Of a stretch of 64,000 bases of DNA, positions 1 through 8,736 are shown piece after piece. The notes under the pieces are model-generated. The model was not told where the DNA came from. It ran no database searches and saw nothing but the letters and a program-made list of their open reading frames with translations. Where the stretch lies: assembly GCA_030652035.1 (NCBI GenBank), contig JAUSBJ010000031.1, positions 1-64,000 of the forward strand. Reading direction: 5' to 3'. The first letter of the stretch is position 1. Every line of letters begins with the position of its first letter. Position numbers and translations under genes: made by a program. The DNA comes from Sulfurimicrobium sp. GTDB taxonomy: Bacteria; Pseudomonadota; Gammaproteobacteria; Burkholderiales; Sulfuricellaceae.

Positions 1-89
1 ATTTCCGTCTCCTTTAATTATCCATTACTTGGCACGGTTCATTCCCGCATGGCTGCCGATGTAAGCACGACGGAAGCCGTGATCCCGAT

Positions 90-362
90 CTAGTGTAGTG
101 TTGCACGCTAAACGGTACTTTCAGCGAGCGCCTGGGCGGCCATATGCAAGGCGCGGGTACGCCGGAATAGTCATTCTATTCCAAGCGCCCGCAACGCCGC
201 ATATGGCCGCCCAGGCGCTCGCCCGCAGGGAGCCTTCGCAAGAGCGCCCTAACGGCGTTGCAACGCTTGGCAAGGGAATGACCATTGCCTGCGCGTCGCG
301 CCTTGTTATGCCACTCTTGCGAAGGCTCTGAAAGTGCCATTTAGCGTGCAACACTACACTAG
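90..362. mobile_element. MITE-like element with terminal inverted repeats, inserted at the RND pump stop codon
   Basis: The two ends are inverted repeats of about 34 bp with two mismatches; the outer part reads GTGTAGTGTTGCACGCTAAA on the left (from 93) and its reverse complement on the right (to 359). Each half folds on itself: 124-147 pairs with 199-222, and 231-244 pairs with 313-326 (perfect 14 bp), so the element is two large hairpins between the terminal repeats. Both ends sit in CTAG, consistent with a duplicated TA. The short ORFs on each strand both start MLHAK only because the ends are inverted repeats; no transposase is encoded. TA duplication within CTAG recalls IS630/Tc1-type transposition (inference). 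Confidence 0.75.
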
Positions 363-3300
363 GCCTTGGCCTTGCCGCTTACCCAGACGTAAAACATCGG
401 CAGGTAGAACAGGCTCAGCACCGTGCCCACCAGGAGCCCGCCGATTGCGGCGTCGGCCAGCGGGGAGAGGCGCTCCAGGCCCACCGCGCGCTGCATGGCG
501 ATGGGGATCATGCCGGCGATGGTGCCGAAGGCCGTCATCAGGATCGGGCGGTAGCGCAGCCGGATCGAGCCCAGCGCGGCATCGAAGGGCCCGAGTCCCT
601 CGCGGCGCCGCTCCTGGATGAAATCCACCATCAGGATCGAGTTCTTGATGATGATGGAAAACAGCAGCACGATGCCCAGGATGGCGGGCAGGGCCAGTGC
701 CTTGTCGAAGGCCAGCAGGCCCCATACGGCGCCGATCGCGGAGAGCGGCAGGATCAGGATGGACAGCAGGGCCAGCTTGACGCTGCCATAAGCCGGCACC
801 AGCACGCCGAACAGCAGCAGGATTCCCATCCCCAGTCCCATCAGCATGCGCTTGCTGGAATCCGCGCCGGCAGCGTTGTCGCCCTTGTCGGCGGCTTCCA
901 CGCCTGGCGGCAGGACTTTCTGCACCGCGGCCAATGCGCTTTCGCTCAGTTTGCTGATCGGCGCGGTGTTGCGGTAGGCCAGTACGTCCAGGCTGTAGCG
1001 CATGCCGTTGCCGGTCAGCAGCGACAGGCCGGGCTGCTGCCTGAAGCTGCCGATCTCTCCCAGCGCCACGCTCGATCCGTCCGGCAGCAGCACCGGCAGC
1101 AAGGCCAGGCTGGCGGGATCGGAGCGGTAGGGCTCGGAAAAATAGCTGCGCACCGGCAGCGCGCTGATCGTGGGCAGCTTGCTCAGGGAGGCCACCGGCA
1201 GGCCTTTCAGCGGCAACTGGGCGATCACCGCATCCGGGGTCAGAGCGAAGGCGCGCAGCTTGTTTTCGTCCAGCACCAGGTGGGTTTCCGTGGTGTTGGC
1301 ATCCCAGTTGAGCGAAACCGAAGTCAGGCCCGGCACTTGCAACAGGGCGGCCTTGACCTTCTCGGCGGCGCCGGGAAGCAGGCGCCAGTCCTCGGCGGTG
1401 AGGCGGATATTCACCGGCGCCTTGATGGTGGAAAGCGCCGTGGCGCCGGAGTCGAAGGCGTCCGCAGTGCTTACGCCGGGCAGTTCGGCCAGTTGACGGC
1501 GCAGGTCGGCCTCGATCTGCCAACTGCTTTCCTTGCGCTCCAGCCGGTTGATGTAGGTGATGTTGAACGTGGCCTCTGCAGGCAACTGCCCGGAACCCAG
1601 CGAGATGACCCCGGCTTCGGAGCCGAAGGTGGCGCTCACGCGCTTGACGCGCGGGTCCTGCATCAGGCGCGCTTCAAATTCCTTGAGCCGCGCCTCGGCC
1701 ACGGTAACCGGCTCATTGGCGCCGAACTTGACGTGGACGCGCACGATGCCGGTATCCATGGGTGGGAGAGCGTCCCTGCCGATCATGGGCATGATGGTCT
1801 TGAAGCTGAAGACCAGCAGCGCGAAGGCCGGGAGGACCAGCAGCAGGCGCCGCCAGAAACCGCCGTGGAAGGCGAATTGCAGACCGCCCGCGTAAAGGCC
1901 TGCGCCGGGCGCCAGCAGCTTCTGGTAGCCGCGCTCCATCCATCTTTCGAGGCGGTTCTTGGGCGGCAGGCCGTTGCGGTACCAGAAGGCCGACAGGCGC
2001 GGGATGAAGGTCACCGACACGAAATAGGAAGTGAACACCGCGATCACCACCGCCAGGATCAGGTGCTTGAAAATCTGCTGCGAGAAATCGCCCACGAACA
2101 TCAGCGGTGTGATCACCGCGGCAGTCGCCAGCGTGCCGACGAAGACCGGGAACAGCACTTCCTCGGTGCCGCGCCGGATGGCGGTGTGAACGTCCTCGTG
2201 CAATTCGCCCAGGTGACGCTCGATGTTCTCCAGCACCACCACCGCGTCGTCCACCAGCATGCCGAGCGCCAGAATAATCCCGGTCATGACCAGGATGTTC
2301 ATTTCCTTGCCAGTCAGCCAAAGGATGGCGATGGTGGAGAGGAAAACCAGTGGAATCGAGATCAGGGCAGTGGCTACGGCGCGCCAGTTGCCGAGGAAGA
2401 ACAGGATCACCAGGCTGGTGAAAATGATGGCGTCGCGCAAGGCTTCCATCATGTTGTCGTTGGAAGTTGTGATCAACTCGCCCTGGGTGTCGGCAATGGC
2501 GAATTCGAGATTGGGGTAGCGCGCCTTGAGATTTGGCAGCACGGCTTCGATGTCGTCCACCACCTTCTGCACCGGGCCGCCCGGGGCACGCAGCATGGCG
2601 ATGCCGATCGCTGCCTTGCCGTTGCCGTGATAGGCCGAATTGCGCTCGGCATGGCCCAGTTTCAGTTCGGCGACGTCGCCCAGCGTCAGCCCTCCGGTGA
2701 GCGGCAACAGGCGCAACGCTTCCGGGCTGGCGCGCTCGCCGTAAATGGTGACGGTCATGCTGCTGTCCTTGCCCTGCGCCGTGCCCACCGGCCAGTCGCG
2801 GTTGAGCTTGCTGATCAGCTCCTGTAACTGCGCCTGGGTGATGCGATAGCGGGCCAGCTTGATCGGGTCGAACTCGATCCTGAGTGCCGGTTCGTAGCCG
2901 CCGAAGACTTCCACGTTGGCGATATTGGGCTGGGTGACCAGCGCGGAACGGATGTCGTTCTCGGCCAGCAAGCGCACCTGTGCCAGTGACAGATTGCTGC
3001 CTGCGCGCGGCGACAAGGCCAGAACCATCACCGGCTGGGTGAATCCGCCCACGGCATAAACACTGGAAGGGGGAACCTCGGCGGGCAGCTTGCCGCGCAC
3101 CCGGGAAAGCGCATTGTTGACGTCGAGCAGCGCCGCATCGAGGCCTTTTTCGTAATTGAACTCGGCGCGCACGATCGAGACTTCATTCTTGTTGGTGCTC
3201 TGCACATCGCGGATGTGCGACAGCGCATAGAGCTCCTGCTCGATCGGGCGCGAAAGTTTCTGCGCCACGGAAAGGGCAGCAGCACCGGGCAGTTGCGTGA

Positions 3301-3439
3301 TGACCGTGACCTGTGGCCGCTCCACGTCGGGGTACATGTTGCGCGGCATCTTGGCGTAGCCGATCACCCCCAAGAGGGAGGTGATGGCCAGCACCATGAC
3401 CAGCAGCAGCGGACGGCCGTGGAAGAATTTAAACAGCAT
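359..3439 (-). CDS. RND-family efflux pump inner-membrane subunit (AcrB/HAE1-like)
   Basis: 1026 aa, the normal length for a proton-driven RND transporter that exports drugs or other hydrophobic compounds through an adaptor and an outer-membrane channel. TM1 lies at residues 10-28, and the TM4 motif LVDDAVVVLENIERH holds the paired aspartates D397/D398 of the AcrB-type proton relay, which argues against a CusA-type metal pump. It is the last gene of a three-gene minus-strand operon, 33 bp after the adaptor. The stop TAG lies exactly at the right edge of the MITE-like element; removing that element and one TA copy regenerates the same stop, so the protein is probably unaltered. The substrate cannot be read from sequence. 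Confidence 0.93.
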   Translation of the reverse strand: MLFKFFHGRPLLLVMVLAITSLLGVIGYAKMPRNMYPDVERPQVTVITQLPGAAALSVAQKLSRPIEQELYALSHIRDVQSTNKNEVSIVRAEFNYEKGLDAALLDVNNALSRVRGKLPAEVPPSSVYAVGGFTQPVMVLALSPRAGSNLSLAQVRLLAENDIRSALVTQPNIANVEVFGGYEPALRIEFDPIKLARYRITQAQLQELISKLNRDWPVGTAQGKDSSMTVTIYGERASPEALRLLPLTGGLTLGDVAELKLGHAERNSAYHGNGKAAIGIAMLRAPGGPVQKVVDDIEAVLPNLKARYPNLEFAIADTQGELITTSNDNMMEALRDAIIFTSLVILFFLGNWRAVATALISIPLVFLSTIAILWLTGKEMNILVMTGIILALGMLVDDAVVVLENIERHLGELHEDVHTAIRRGTEEVLFPVFVGTLATAAVITPLMFVGDFSQQIFKHLILAVVIAVFTSYFVSVTFIPRLSAFWYRNGLPPKNRLERWMERGYQKLLAPGAGLYAGGLQFAFHGGFWRRLLLVLPAFALLVFSFKTIMPMIGRDALPPMDTGIVRVHVKFGANEPVTVAEARLKEFEARLMQDPRVKRVSATFGSEAGVISLGSGQLPAEATFNITYINRLERKESSWQIEADLRRQLAELPGVSTADAFDSGATALSTIKAPVNIRLTAEDWRLLPGAAEKVKAALLQVPGLTSVSLNWDANTTETHLVLDENKLRAFALTPDAVIAQLPLKGLPVASLSKLPTISALPVRSYFSEPYRSDPASLALLPVLLPDGSSVALGEIGSFRQQPGLSLLTGNGMRYSLDVLAYRNTAPISKLSESALAAVQKVLPPGVEAADKGDNAAGADSSKRMLMGLGMGILLLFGVLVPAYGSVKLALLSILILPLSAIGAVWGLLAFDKALALPAILGIVLLFSIIIKNSILMVDFIQERRREGLGPFDAALGSIRLRYRPILMTAFGTIAGMIPIAMQRAVGLERLSPLADAAIGGLLVGTVLSLFYLPMFYVWVSGKAKA

Positions 3440-3472
3440 GGCGGCTGGGTCCCGGTGGAAAATTGGCCGGGC

Positions 3473-4525
3473 TCATGGCTTCTGCCCTTGCAGCTTGAAG
3501 GCCGTGCCCGCCGCGAGGCGGGTGAGGATGTCCGGGCTGGCGCACAGCACGCGCTGGCCGGCCAGGCGCGGATCGAGCGTGGCGGCGCCTTCCTCGCCCT
3601 CGGCGGCGAGTTGTACGTTGAGGGACTCAAGCTTGTCCTGCTCGCCCAGGCGCAACACCGTTGCGCCATGGCCGTCGCTGTTGAACAGGCAGGCGCGCGG
3701 CAGCAGCACGGCCTGGGGTGCCTGGTAGATGACGGCCAGGGCGTCCACTCGGGTACCCGGCGCGAATCCGCTCGCGGCACGGGCTTCAAAGCGGCGCAGA
3801 CCCTGAGGCGTGGCTTCCGGCCAGGCCTGCAGCGGCAGTGTCTGGTCACCTGCCTTGAGTGCGATGGGCTGCAAGCCTGTCGGCAAAGTGATCAGGAGGC
3901 GGTTGCCTGCCGCGGTGTCGGTGATCTTGAGCAGGGGTTTGCCGGGCGTGGCGAGATCGCCGGGCTGGACCAGGCGCTGGCTGACGACGCCATCGAAGGG
4001 CGCGCTCACACTGGCATTGCGCAGGTTTTCTCTTGCCACGGCGTGGCGCGCCTGGGCCGCAGCGCTTGCGGCCTCCGCTGCCTGCAACAGCTCCAGCGAA
4101 ACCCCGCCGATCTGGTGCAATTGGCGGGTGCGCTGCAGGCGCGCCTGCTCGGCCTTGAGGGCGCTTTCGGCCGCGGCCAGGTCGGCGGCGAGGGAGCTGC
4201 CCTGGGGCTGCGAGCCGGAGAGGCTCATGTCGAGCTTCACCAGCAAGTCACCGCGCTTGAAGCGCGCGCCCTCAAACAGGGGCAGGGCGGTGACATAGGC
4301 GGTGAGGCGGCTGGAGACCACATTTTCATGCAGCGCGACCACATCCGCCGTGGTGCGCCGCGTCAGTTCGACCGGGCCGGCCTGTATCTGGCGTGCTTCC
4401 ACGACCACGGCGAGCGTCTGGGGCGGGATTTCCTGCGCGAGCTGGCTGCGTTTTTTCTTGATAATGACCACGCCTGCGCCGATCAGGGCGACGATCAGCA
4501 GCAGCGGGATGATTTTCTTTTTCAT
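3473..4525 (-). CDS. RND efflux periplasmic adaptor (membrane fusion protein, HlyD/AcrA-like)
   Basis: About 350 aa. An N-terminal signal-anchor (lysines, then a run of I/L/V/A/G) is followed by a biotinyl-lipoyl-like segment, an alpha-helical hairpin rich in Ala, Glu and Gln (about residues 100-160) and a beta-barrel region. I chose the start at 4525 over the one at 4537 because it gives an ATGA overlap with the stop of the upstream TolC-like gene and has GGGAA just upstream. There is no lipobox cysteine, so it is probably anchored by the N-terminal helix. It links the outer-membrane channel to the RND pump encoded downstream. Confidence 0.9.
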   Translation of the reverse strand: MKKKIIPLLLIVALIGAGVVIIKKKRSQLAQEIPPQTLAVVVEARQIQAGPVELTRRTTADVVALHENVVSSRLTAYVTALPLFEGARFKRGDLLVKLDMSLSGSQPQGSSLAADLAAAESALKAEQARLQRTRQLHQIGGVSLELLQAAEAASAAAQARHAVARENLRNASVSAPFDGVVSQRLVQPGDLATPGKPLLKITDTAAGNRLLITLPTGLQPIALKAGDQTLPLQAWPEATPQGLRRFEARAASGFAPGTRVDALAVIYQAPQAVLLPRACLFNSDGHGATVLRLGEQDKLESLNVQLAAEGEEGAATLDPRLAGQRVLCASPDILTRLAAGTAFKLQGQKP

Positions 4526-5793
4526 GGATGTTCCCATCGGGCGATGTAAGTTTCCGGCGCGGTGCCGGCCAGTACCTGCGCAGAGGACCAGGCTGCCGCC
4601 GCGCGTGCGCTGGAAAGCGCCAGCCGGTAGCGGGCATCGAGCAGGTCGCGTTCATGGCGGAACAGGTTTTCCAGCGTCTGGCTGCCGAGGCGCTGCATTT
4701 CACGCTGTACCGCCACCACTTGGTCGCGGTATTCGATTTCCTTCTCCATTGCTGCCATGTCGGCGCGTGCCGCCTGGTAGGCGCTCTTCAGGCTGGACAA
4801 CTGGCGCGCCGAGTCGCGCAGCGCAGCGTGCTTCTGCTCGGCTGCGGCCTGTGCGCTGAGATGCTGCGCCTGTGCCTGTTTGTGGGCAGAGACGCCGATT
4901 GGCAGGCTGACGACACCGCCGACGGTCCAGGTGTCGCGGTCATCGCCGCCGCCGTAGTTGCGGAAATAATTGGCATCGAGATTGAATGAGGGATACAGGG
5001 CACGCCGGTTTTCGCTCGCCTGGGCGTGCGCCGCGGCCTCGCGGGCGGTGGCGATTTGCACCGGCAAGGTGGCGTCAGGCGCTGCCTCGTCCCAGCCGGG
5101 GGGCGGGGGAACGGCTGCCCGGGGCAGGAAGTTTTCCCGGCCACTGGCTTCCTGCAGGTCGGCCTGGGTCTGGCTGATGGCGCTTTGCAGCGCGGTTTCA
5201 TCCGCGGCGAGGCGCATCATCTCGCTTTCCGTGTAGCGCGCGTCCACGCTGGCGGCCTTGCCCAGCTCGACTTCCTTGAGGATGCGCGTATGCGCGGCTT
5301 CCACGCGCTGGCGATAGCGCACAAGGGCCTCTTTCTGCTGCAACAGCGCCTGCAGATTGAAATAGGCGCTGGCGGCCTGGTGCAGCTTGAGCAGGGTTTG
5401 CTGGCGCTCCAGCAACTGGCTGGCGGCCAGATCCTGCTGCGCCTTCTCGCGATTGGCGGCGATGACGCCGAATACATCCACCGGCAGGGTGTAATTCACG
5501 CCGGCCTGGGCGATGCGGCTGGAAGTGAGCGGCAGGCCGGGCTGGCCGGGGGTGTAGACGCCCACCACGCGTGGCCCTTCATAATGGTGCCAGCCTGCCA
5601 GCAGGGCGGCATTGCCGAAATAGCGGCCGCTGGCGGCGTCCTTCTGGGCCTCGGCTGCGCCGGTCTGCAATCCGGCCGCGCGCAATTGCGGGTGCTGCAG
5701 TGTGTCGTGCAATACATCGGTCAGTTCGCCGGCCTGAGCTGCAAAGCAGAAAATCAACCCCACTGTAGCGGCGGGAAGTGCGAGAGATTTCAC
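4522..5793 (-). CDS. TolC-like outer-membrane efflux protein
   Basis: 423 aa with a signal peptide (MKSLALPAATVGLIFCFAAQA, likely cleaved before GEL) and two outer-membrane efflux repeats rich in long Ala/Gln/Arg coiled-coil segments (about residues 120-220 and 320-400). It is the first gene of the tolC-adaptor-pump operon and overlaps the adaptor start by ATGA. The cysteine in the signal peptide is preceded by Phe and does not make a lipobox, so a lipoprotein is unlikely. It is divergent from ccmA across about 240 bp. Confidence 0.9.
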   Translation of the reverse strand: MKSLALPAATVGLIFCFAAQAGELTDVLHDTLQHPQLRAAGLQTGAAEAQKDAASGRYFGNAALLAGWHHYEGPRVVGVYTPGQPGLPLTSSRIAQAGVNYTLPVDVFGVIAANREKAQQDLAASQLLERQQTLLKLHQAASAYFNLQALLQQKEALVRYRQRVEAAHTRILKEVELGKAASVDARYTESEMMRLAADETALQSAISQTQADLQEASGRENFLPRAAVPPPPGWDEAAPDATLPVQIATAREAAAHAQASENRRALYPSFNLDANYFRNYGGGDDRDTWTVGGVVSLPIGVSAHKQAQAQHLSAQAAAEQKHAALRDSARQLSSLKSAYQAARADMAAMEKEIEYRDQVVAVQREMQRLGSQTLENLFRHERDLLDARYRLALSSARAAAAWSSAQVLAGTAPETYIARWEHP

Positions 5794-6036
5794 AGGGAAG
5801 TCACAGAGCAGAAATTTGAGAATGAATGATTATGATAAATGATAAGGCGATACTCAAACCTTGATTTGAAATAACTCAGAAAGGTTTGTTGTTTGGGTGT
5901 ACTCGGGGTTCTTAATATTTTTAATGTGCATGCGAGCGGGGGCGCAGTTTTTGTATTTTATCCAGTACAATGCCCATAATTATTTTTGATGGCTTGATGG
6001 CAAGCTATTCAGTTTAAAAAGTCAGGGCGTTTATCG
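5794..6036. promoter_or_regulatory. Divergent intergenic region between the efflux operon and ccmA
   Basis: This 243-bp AT-rich stretch lies between divergent starts and must hold the promoters of both operons. A TACAAT hexamer at 5966-5971 is a possible -10 for ccmA, but no convincing -35 is seen at the right spacing. No operator was recognised. Confidence 0.4.
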
Positions 6037-6654
6037 ATGCTGGAAGGGAAAGACCTCGCCTGTGTTCGAGGCGAGCGCACATTATTCAGTCACCTGAATT
6101 TCATTTTGCGTGAAGGCGAACTGCTGCTGGTGCAAGGTGCCAACGGCAGTGGCAAGACCAGCCTGTTGCGCATGGTATGCGGCTTGCTGGCACCAGAGTT
6201 CGGCGATATTCTATGGCGCGGTGAGAAAATTGCCTCGGTACGCGAAAGCTACCACGCCGAGATGGCCTATTTCGGGCATGCCCCGGCGATCAAGGAGGAT
6301 CTTACTGCTTTCGAGAACCTCGACTTTTCTTGCCGGCTGGCTGGGATGGCTATGGGCCGGGATGAGGTCGAAGGTGCGCTCGGCCACCTTGGTTTGGGGC
6401 ATTGCCTGAACCTGCCGGCAAAATCACTGTCACAAGGGCAGCGTCGTCGCGTGGCTCTGGCTCGCATGCTGTTGGTCAAAGCCAAGCTGTGGATTCTGGA
6501 TGAGCCGCTCACGGCGCTGGATCAGGCCGCTCTGCAACTGGTGCAGTCCCTGATCGGCGAGCATTTGCAGCGCGGCGGCATGGCTTTGCTGACTACGCAT
6601 CAACCGGTTATGATTCCGGGCATTGAACCCAGAATTTTGCAATTGGCGTCGTGA
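6037..6654 (+). CDS. ccmA: Heme exporter ATP-binding protein CcmA
   Basis: 205 aa ABC ATPase of cytochrome c maturation System I. Walker A (GANGSGKTS, residues 34-42), signature LSQGQRRRVALA and Walker B ILDEP are intact. With CcmB and CcmC it forms the CcmABCD complex, whose ATP hydrolysis releases holo-CcmE. It opens the nine-gene ccm operon; its TGA overlaps the GTG start of ccmB (GTGA). Confidence 0.96.
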   Translation: MLEGKDLACVRGERTLFSHLNFILREGELLLVQGANGSGKTSLLRMVCGLLAPEFGDILWRGEKIASVRESYHAEMAYFGHAPAIKEDLTAFENLDFSCRLAGMAMGRDEVEGALGHLGLGHCLNLPAKSLSQGQRRRVALARMLLVKAKLWILDEPLTALDQAALQLVQSLIGEHLQRGGMALLTTHQPVMIPGIEPRILQLAS

Positions 6655-7325
6655 ATATGCTGCAAACTGTCTTTGATTTGTTGCGGCGTGAGTTGACGCT
6701 GGCCATGAGACGGCGCGGGGATGTGCTAACCGTGCTGTTTTTTTTCGTGATCGTTGCCAGCCTGTTTCCGCTGGGTGTCGGACCAGATACCAAACTGCTG
6801 CGCCTGATGGGTGGCGGCGTTGTGTGGGTGTCGGCGCTGCTTGCGGCTATGCTTTCTCTGGGGCGCCTGTTCGCCAACGACTACGCCGACGGCACGCTGG
6901 AACAGCTGGTTTTGACGCCGACGCCGCCGGTGGTGTGGATCACCGGAAAAATTCTGGCGCACTGGCTGGTGAGCGGGGTGCCGCTGATTCTCGTGGCGCC
7001 GGTGCTGGGAATCCAGTTCGGTTTGTCGAACGAGGCGCTGGGCGTGCTGATATTTTCGCTGTTGCTCGGTACGCCAGTGCTGTCCCTGATTGGTGCAGTC
7101 GGCGCGGCCCTTACCCTGGGCTTGCGCGGAGGCGGCGTGCTGGTTTCGCTGCTGGTGCTGCCGCTCTACATTCCGGTGCTGATTTTTGGCGCCGGTGCGG
7201 TGGATGGCGCGATGTCGGGACTGGGTGCGGAAGCGCACCTGTCATTATTGGGCAGCATTTTGATTTTGGCCTTCTTGCTGACGCCGTGGGCGGTATCGGC
7301 AGCGTTGAGGATTTCGATTGAATGA
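6651..7325 (+). CDS. ccmB: Heme exporter membrane protein CcmB
   Basis: 224 aa, six predicted membrane segments, with the conserved N-terminal cytoplasmic stretch RRELTLAMRRRGD and the loop LFANDYADGTLEQL typical of CcmB. It forms the membrane part of the CcmAB ABC unit. The first possible start is GTG at 6651 overlapping the ccmA stop; an ATG two codons later (6657) is an alternative. The stop overlaps the ccmC ATG. Confidence 0.96.
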   Translation: MNMLQTVFDLLRRELTLAMRRRGDVLTVLFFFVIVASLFPLGVGPDTKLLRLMGGGVVWVSALLAAMLSLGRLFANDYADGTLEQLVLTPTPPVVWITGKILAHWLVSGVPLILVAPVLGIQFGLSNEALGVLIFSLLLGTPVLSLIGAVGAALTLGLRGGGVLVSLLVLPLYIPVLIFGAGAVDGAMSGLGAEAHLSLLGSILILAFLLTPWAVSAALRISIE

Positions 7326-8068
7326 TGAACAGCGTTAACTGGTACAAATATTCTTCTCCTGCGACATTTTATGGTCTTGCAGGCAGGGCGATCCCGTGGT
7401 TTTATGCGGCGGCTGCCGCGCTCTCCGTGGTTGGGCTGTACATCGGTTTCGTTCTTGCGCCCACGGATTTCCAGCAGGGTGAATCCTACCGCATCATCTT
7501 CATCCATGTGCCCGCCTCCTGGATGTCGATGTTCATCTATGTGGTGATGGCCGTGTGGGCAGCGATCGGGCTGGCATTCAACACGCGCCTGTCGTTCATG
7601 ATGATGAGCGCGCTGGCGCCTACCGGGGCCATGCTGACATTCGTTGCGTTGTGGACAGGCGCCCTGTGGGGCAAGCCGACCTGGGGTACGTGGTGGGTAT
7701 GGGATGCGCGCCTGACTTCGGAGTTGATCCTGTTTTTCCTTTATATCGGCTTCATGGCGCTGCAGGCGGCGATCGATGACCCACGTCGCGCCGACCGCGC
7801 CGGTGCCCTGATTGCGCTGGTGGGCGTGGTTAACGTGCCGATCATTTATTTCTCCGTCCGATGGTGGAATACCCTGCATCAGGGTGCGTCGGTGAGCGTG
7901 ACCAAAGCACCGAGCATGGCCACCATCATGCTGGCTGGCATGCTGGTGATGGCGTTCGCGGTATGGATGTACGCCATTGCGGCGGCGTTGTCGCGAGCGC
8001 GCAGTATTATTCTGGAGCGTGAACGAAATAGTCAGTGGGTGGCCCAATTGCTGGAGTCCAAAGCATGA
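7322..8068 (+). CDS. ccmC: Heme-handling protein CcmC
   Basis: 248 aa, six membrane segments, with the periplasmic tryptophan-rich WWD motif (WGTWWVWDAR, residues 121-130) flanked by histidines, including one in IHVP near residue 62. CcmC loads heme onto CcmE in the periplasm. It is ATGA-coupled to ccmB upstream and to ccmD downstream. Confidence 0.97.
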   Translation: MMNSVNWYKYSSPATFYGLAGRAIPWFYAAAAALSVVGLYIGFVLAPTDFQQGESYRIIFIHVPASWMSMFIYVVMAVWAAIGLAFNTRLSFMMMSALAPTGAMLTFVALWTGALWGKPTWGTWWVWDARLTSELILFFLYIGFMALQAAIDDPRRADRAGALIALVGVVNVPIIYFSVRWWNTLHQGASVSVTKAPSMATIMLAGMLVMAFAVWMYAIAAALSRARSIILERERNSQWVAQLLESKA

Positions 8069-8256
8069 ACTGGAATAGCTGGTCCGATTTTTTTCACATG
8101 GGCGGGTATGGACTCTACGTGTGGGGATCCTATGCGGTGACTTTCATCTTGGTCGCCGGTGAGATACTGCTTTTGAGGGCGCGGCGGCAAAATGCATTGA
8201 AGCAAGCATTGCGCGCGGTGAGGTATGGCAAGGCCGAAAAGGATATAGATAACTAA
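8065..8256 (+). CDS. ccmD: Heme exporter small subunit CcmD
   Basis: 63 aa from the ATG at 8065 (MNWNSWSDFFHMGGYG), overlapping the ccmC stop by ATGA; an upstream start at 8035 would lie within ccmC. One transmembrane helix (YAVTFILVAGEILLL) is followed by a basic tail, the usual CcmD plan. It stabilises the CcmABC complex and holo-CcmE release. ccmE starts immediately after the stop. Confidence 0.93.
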   Translation: MNWNSWSDFFHMGGYGLYVWGSYAVTFILVAGEILLLRARRQNALKQALRAVRYGKAEKDIDN

Positions 8257-8736
8257 ATGAAATCACGACATAAAAAACTGATTCTGATTGGCGTTGTGGT
8301 GCTGGCGTTGGGTGCAGTGGCTGCGCTGGTGCTCAATGCTTTTCAGAGTAATCTGGTGTTTTTCTTCTCTCCGACGCAGATTGCAAATGGAGAGGCACCG
8401 CTCGAGCGGGCATTCCGAATTGGCGGGCTGGTCGAGGATGGCAGCCTGCGCCGCGAGCCGGATGGTGTGACGGCACATTTCCGCATCACAGATACAGCGA
8501 AAACCATTCCTGTTACCTACAAAGGTCTCCTGCCCGACTTGTTCAAGGAAGGCAAAGGCGTGGTGGCGGAAGGACGCATGAACGGCAACGGCGTGTTCGT
8601 GGCCGAGCAGGTGTTGGCCAAGCACGACGAGAATTACATGCCCCCCGAAGCAGCCAGCGCGCTGGAACAGGCGCAAAAAGCCCAGCAAACCTTAGTTGTT
8701 CCACCCGATTCAGCTTCACCGCAGGAAGGTAAATAA
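8257..8736 (+). CDS. ccmE: Periplasmic heme chaperone CcmE
   Basis: 159 aa, N-terminal signal anchor (residues 8-28) and an OB-fold domain. The covalent heme-binding motif HxxxY is present as H123-DEN-Y127 in LAKHDENY. CcmE takes heme from CcmC and passes it to CcmF. It overlaps ccmF by one base (TAATG). Confidence 0.97.
   Translation: MKSRHKKLILIGVVVLALGAVAALVLNAFQSNLVFFFSPTQIANGEAPLERAFRIGGLVEDGSLRREPDGVTAHFRITDTAKTIPVTYKGLLPDLFKEGKGVVAEGRMNGNGVFVAEQVLAKHDENYMPPEAASALEQAQKAQQTLVVPPDSASPQEGK

Noticed and set aside
98-354. Two overlapping 77-aa ORFs, both starting MLHAK, on opposite strands
   Set aside because: They are a by-product of the inverted terminal repeats of the MITE-like element; no family similarity or ribosome-binding site.
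354-4549. Long open frames opposite or out of frame with the efflux genes (389, 515 and 444 aa)
   Set aside because: Low-complexity Arg/Ala/Gln-rich shadow translations of GC-rich coding DNA; the frames of the RND, adaptor and TolC genes are clearly real.
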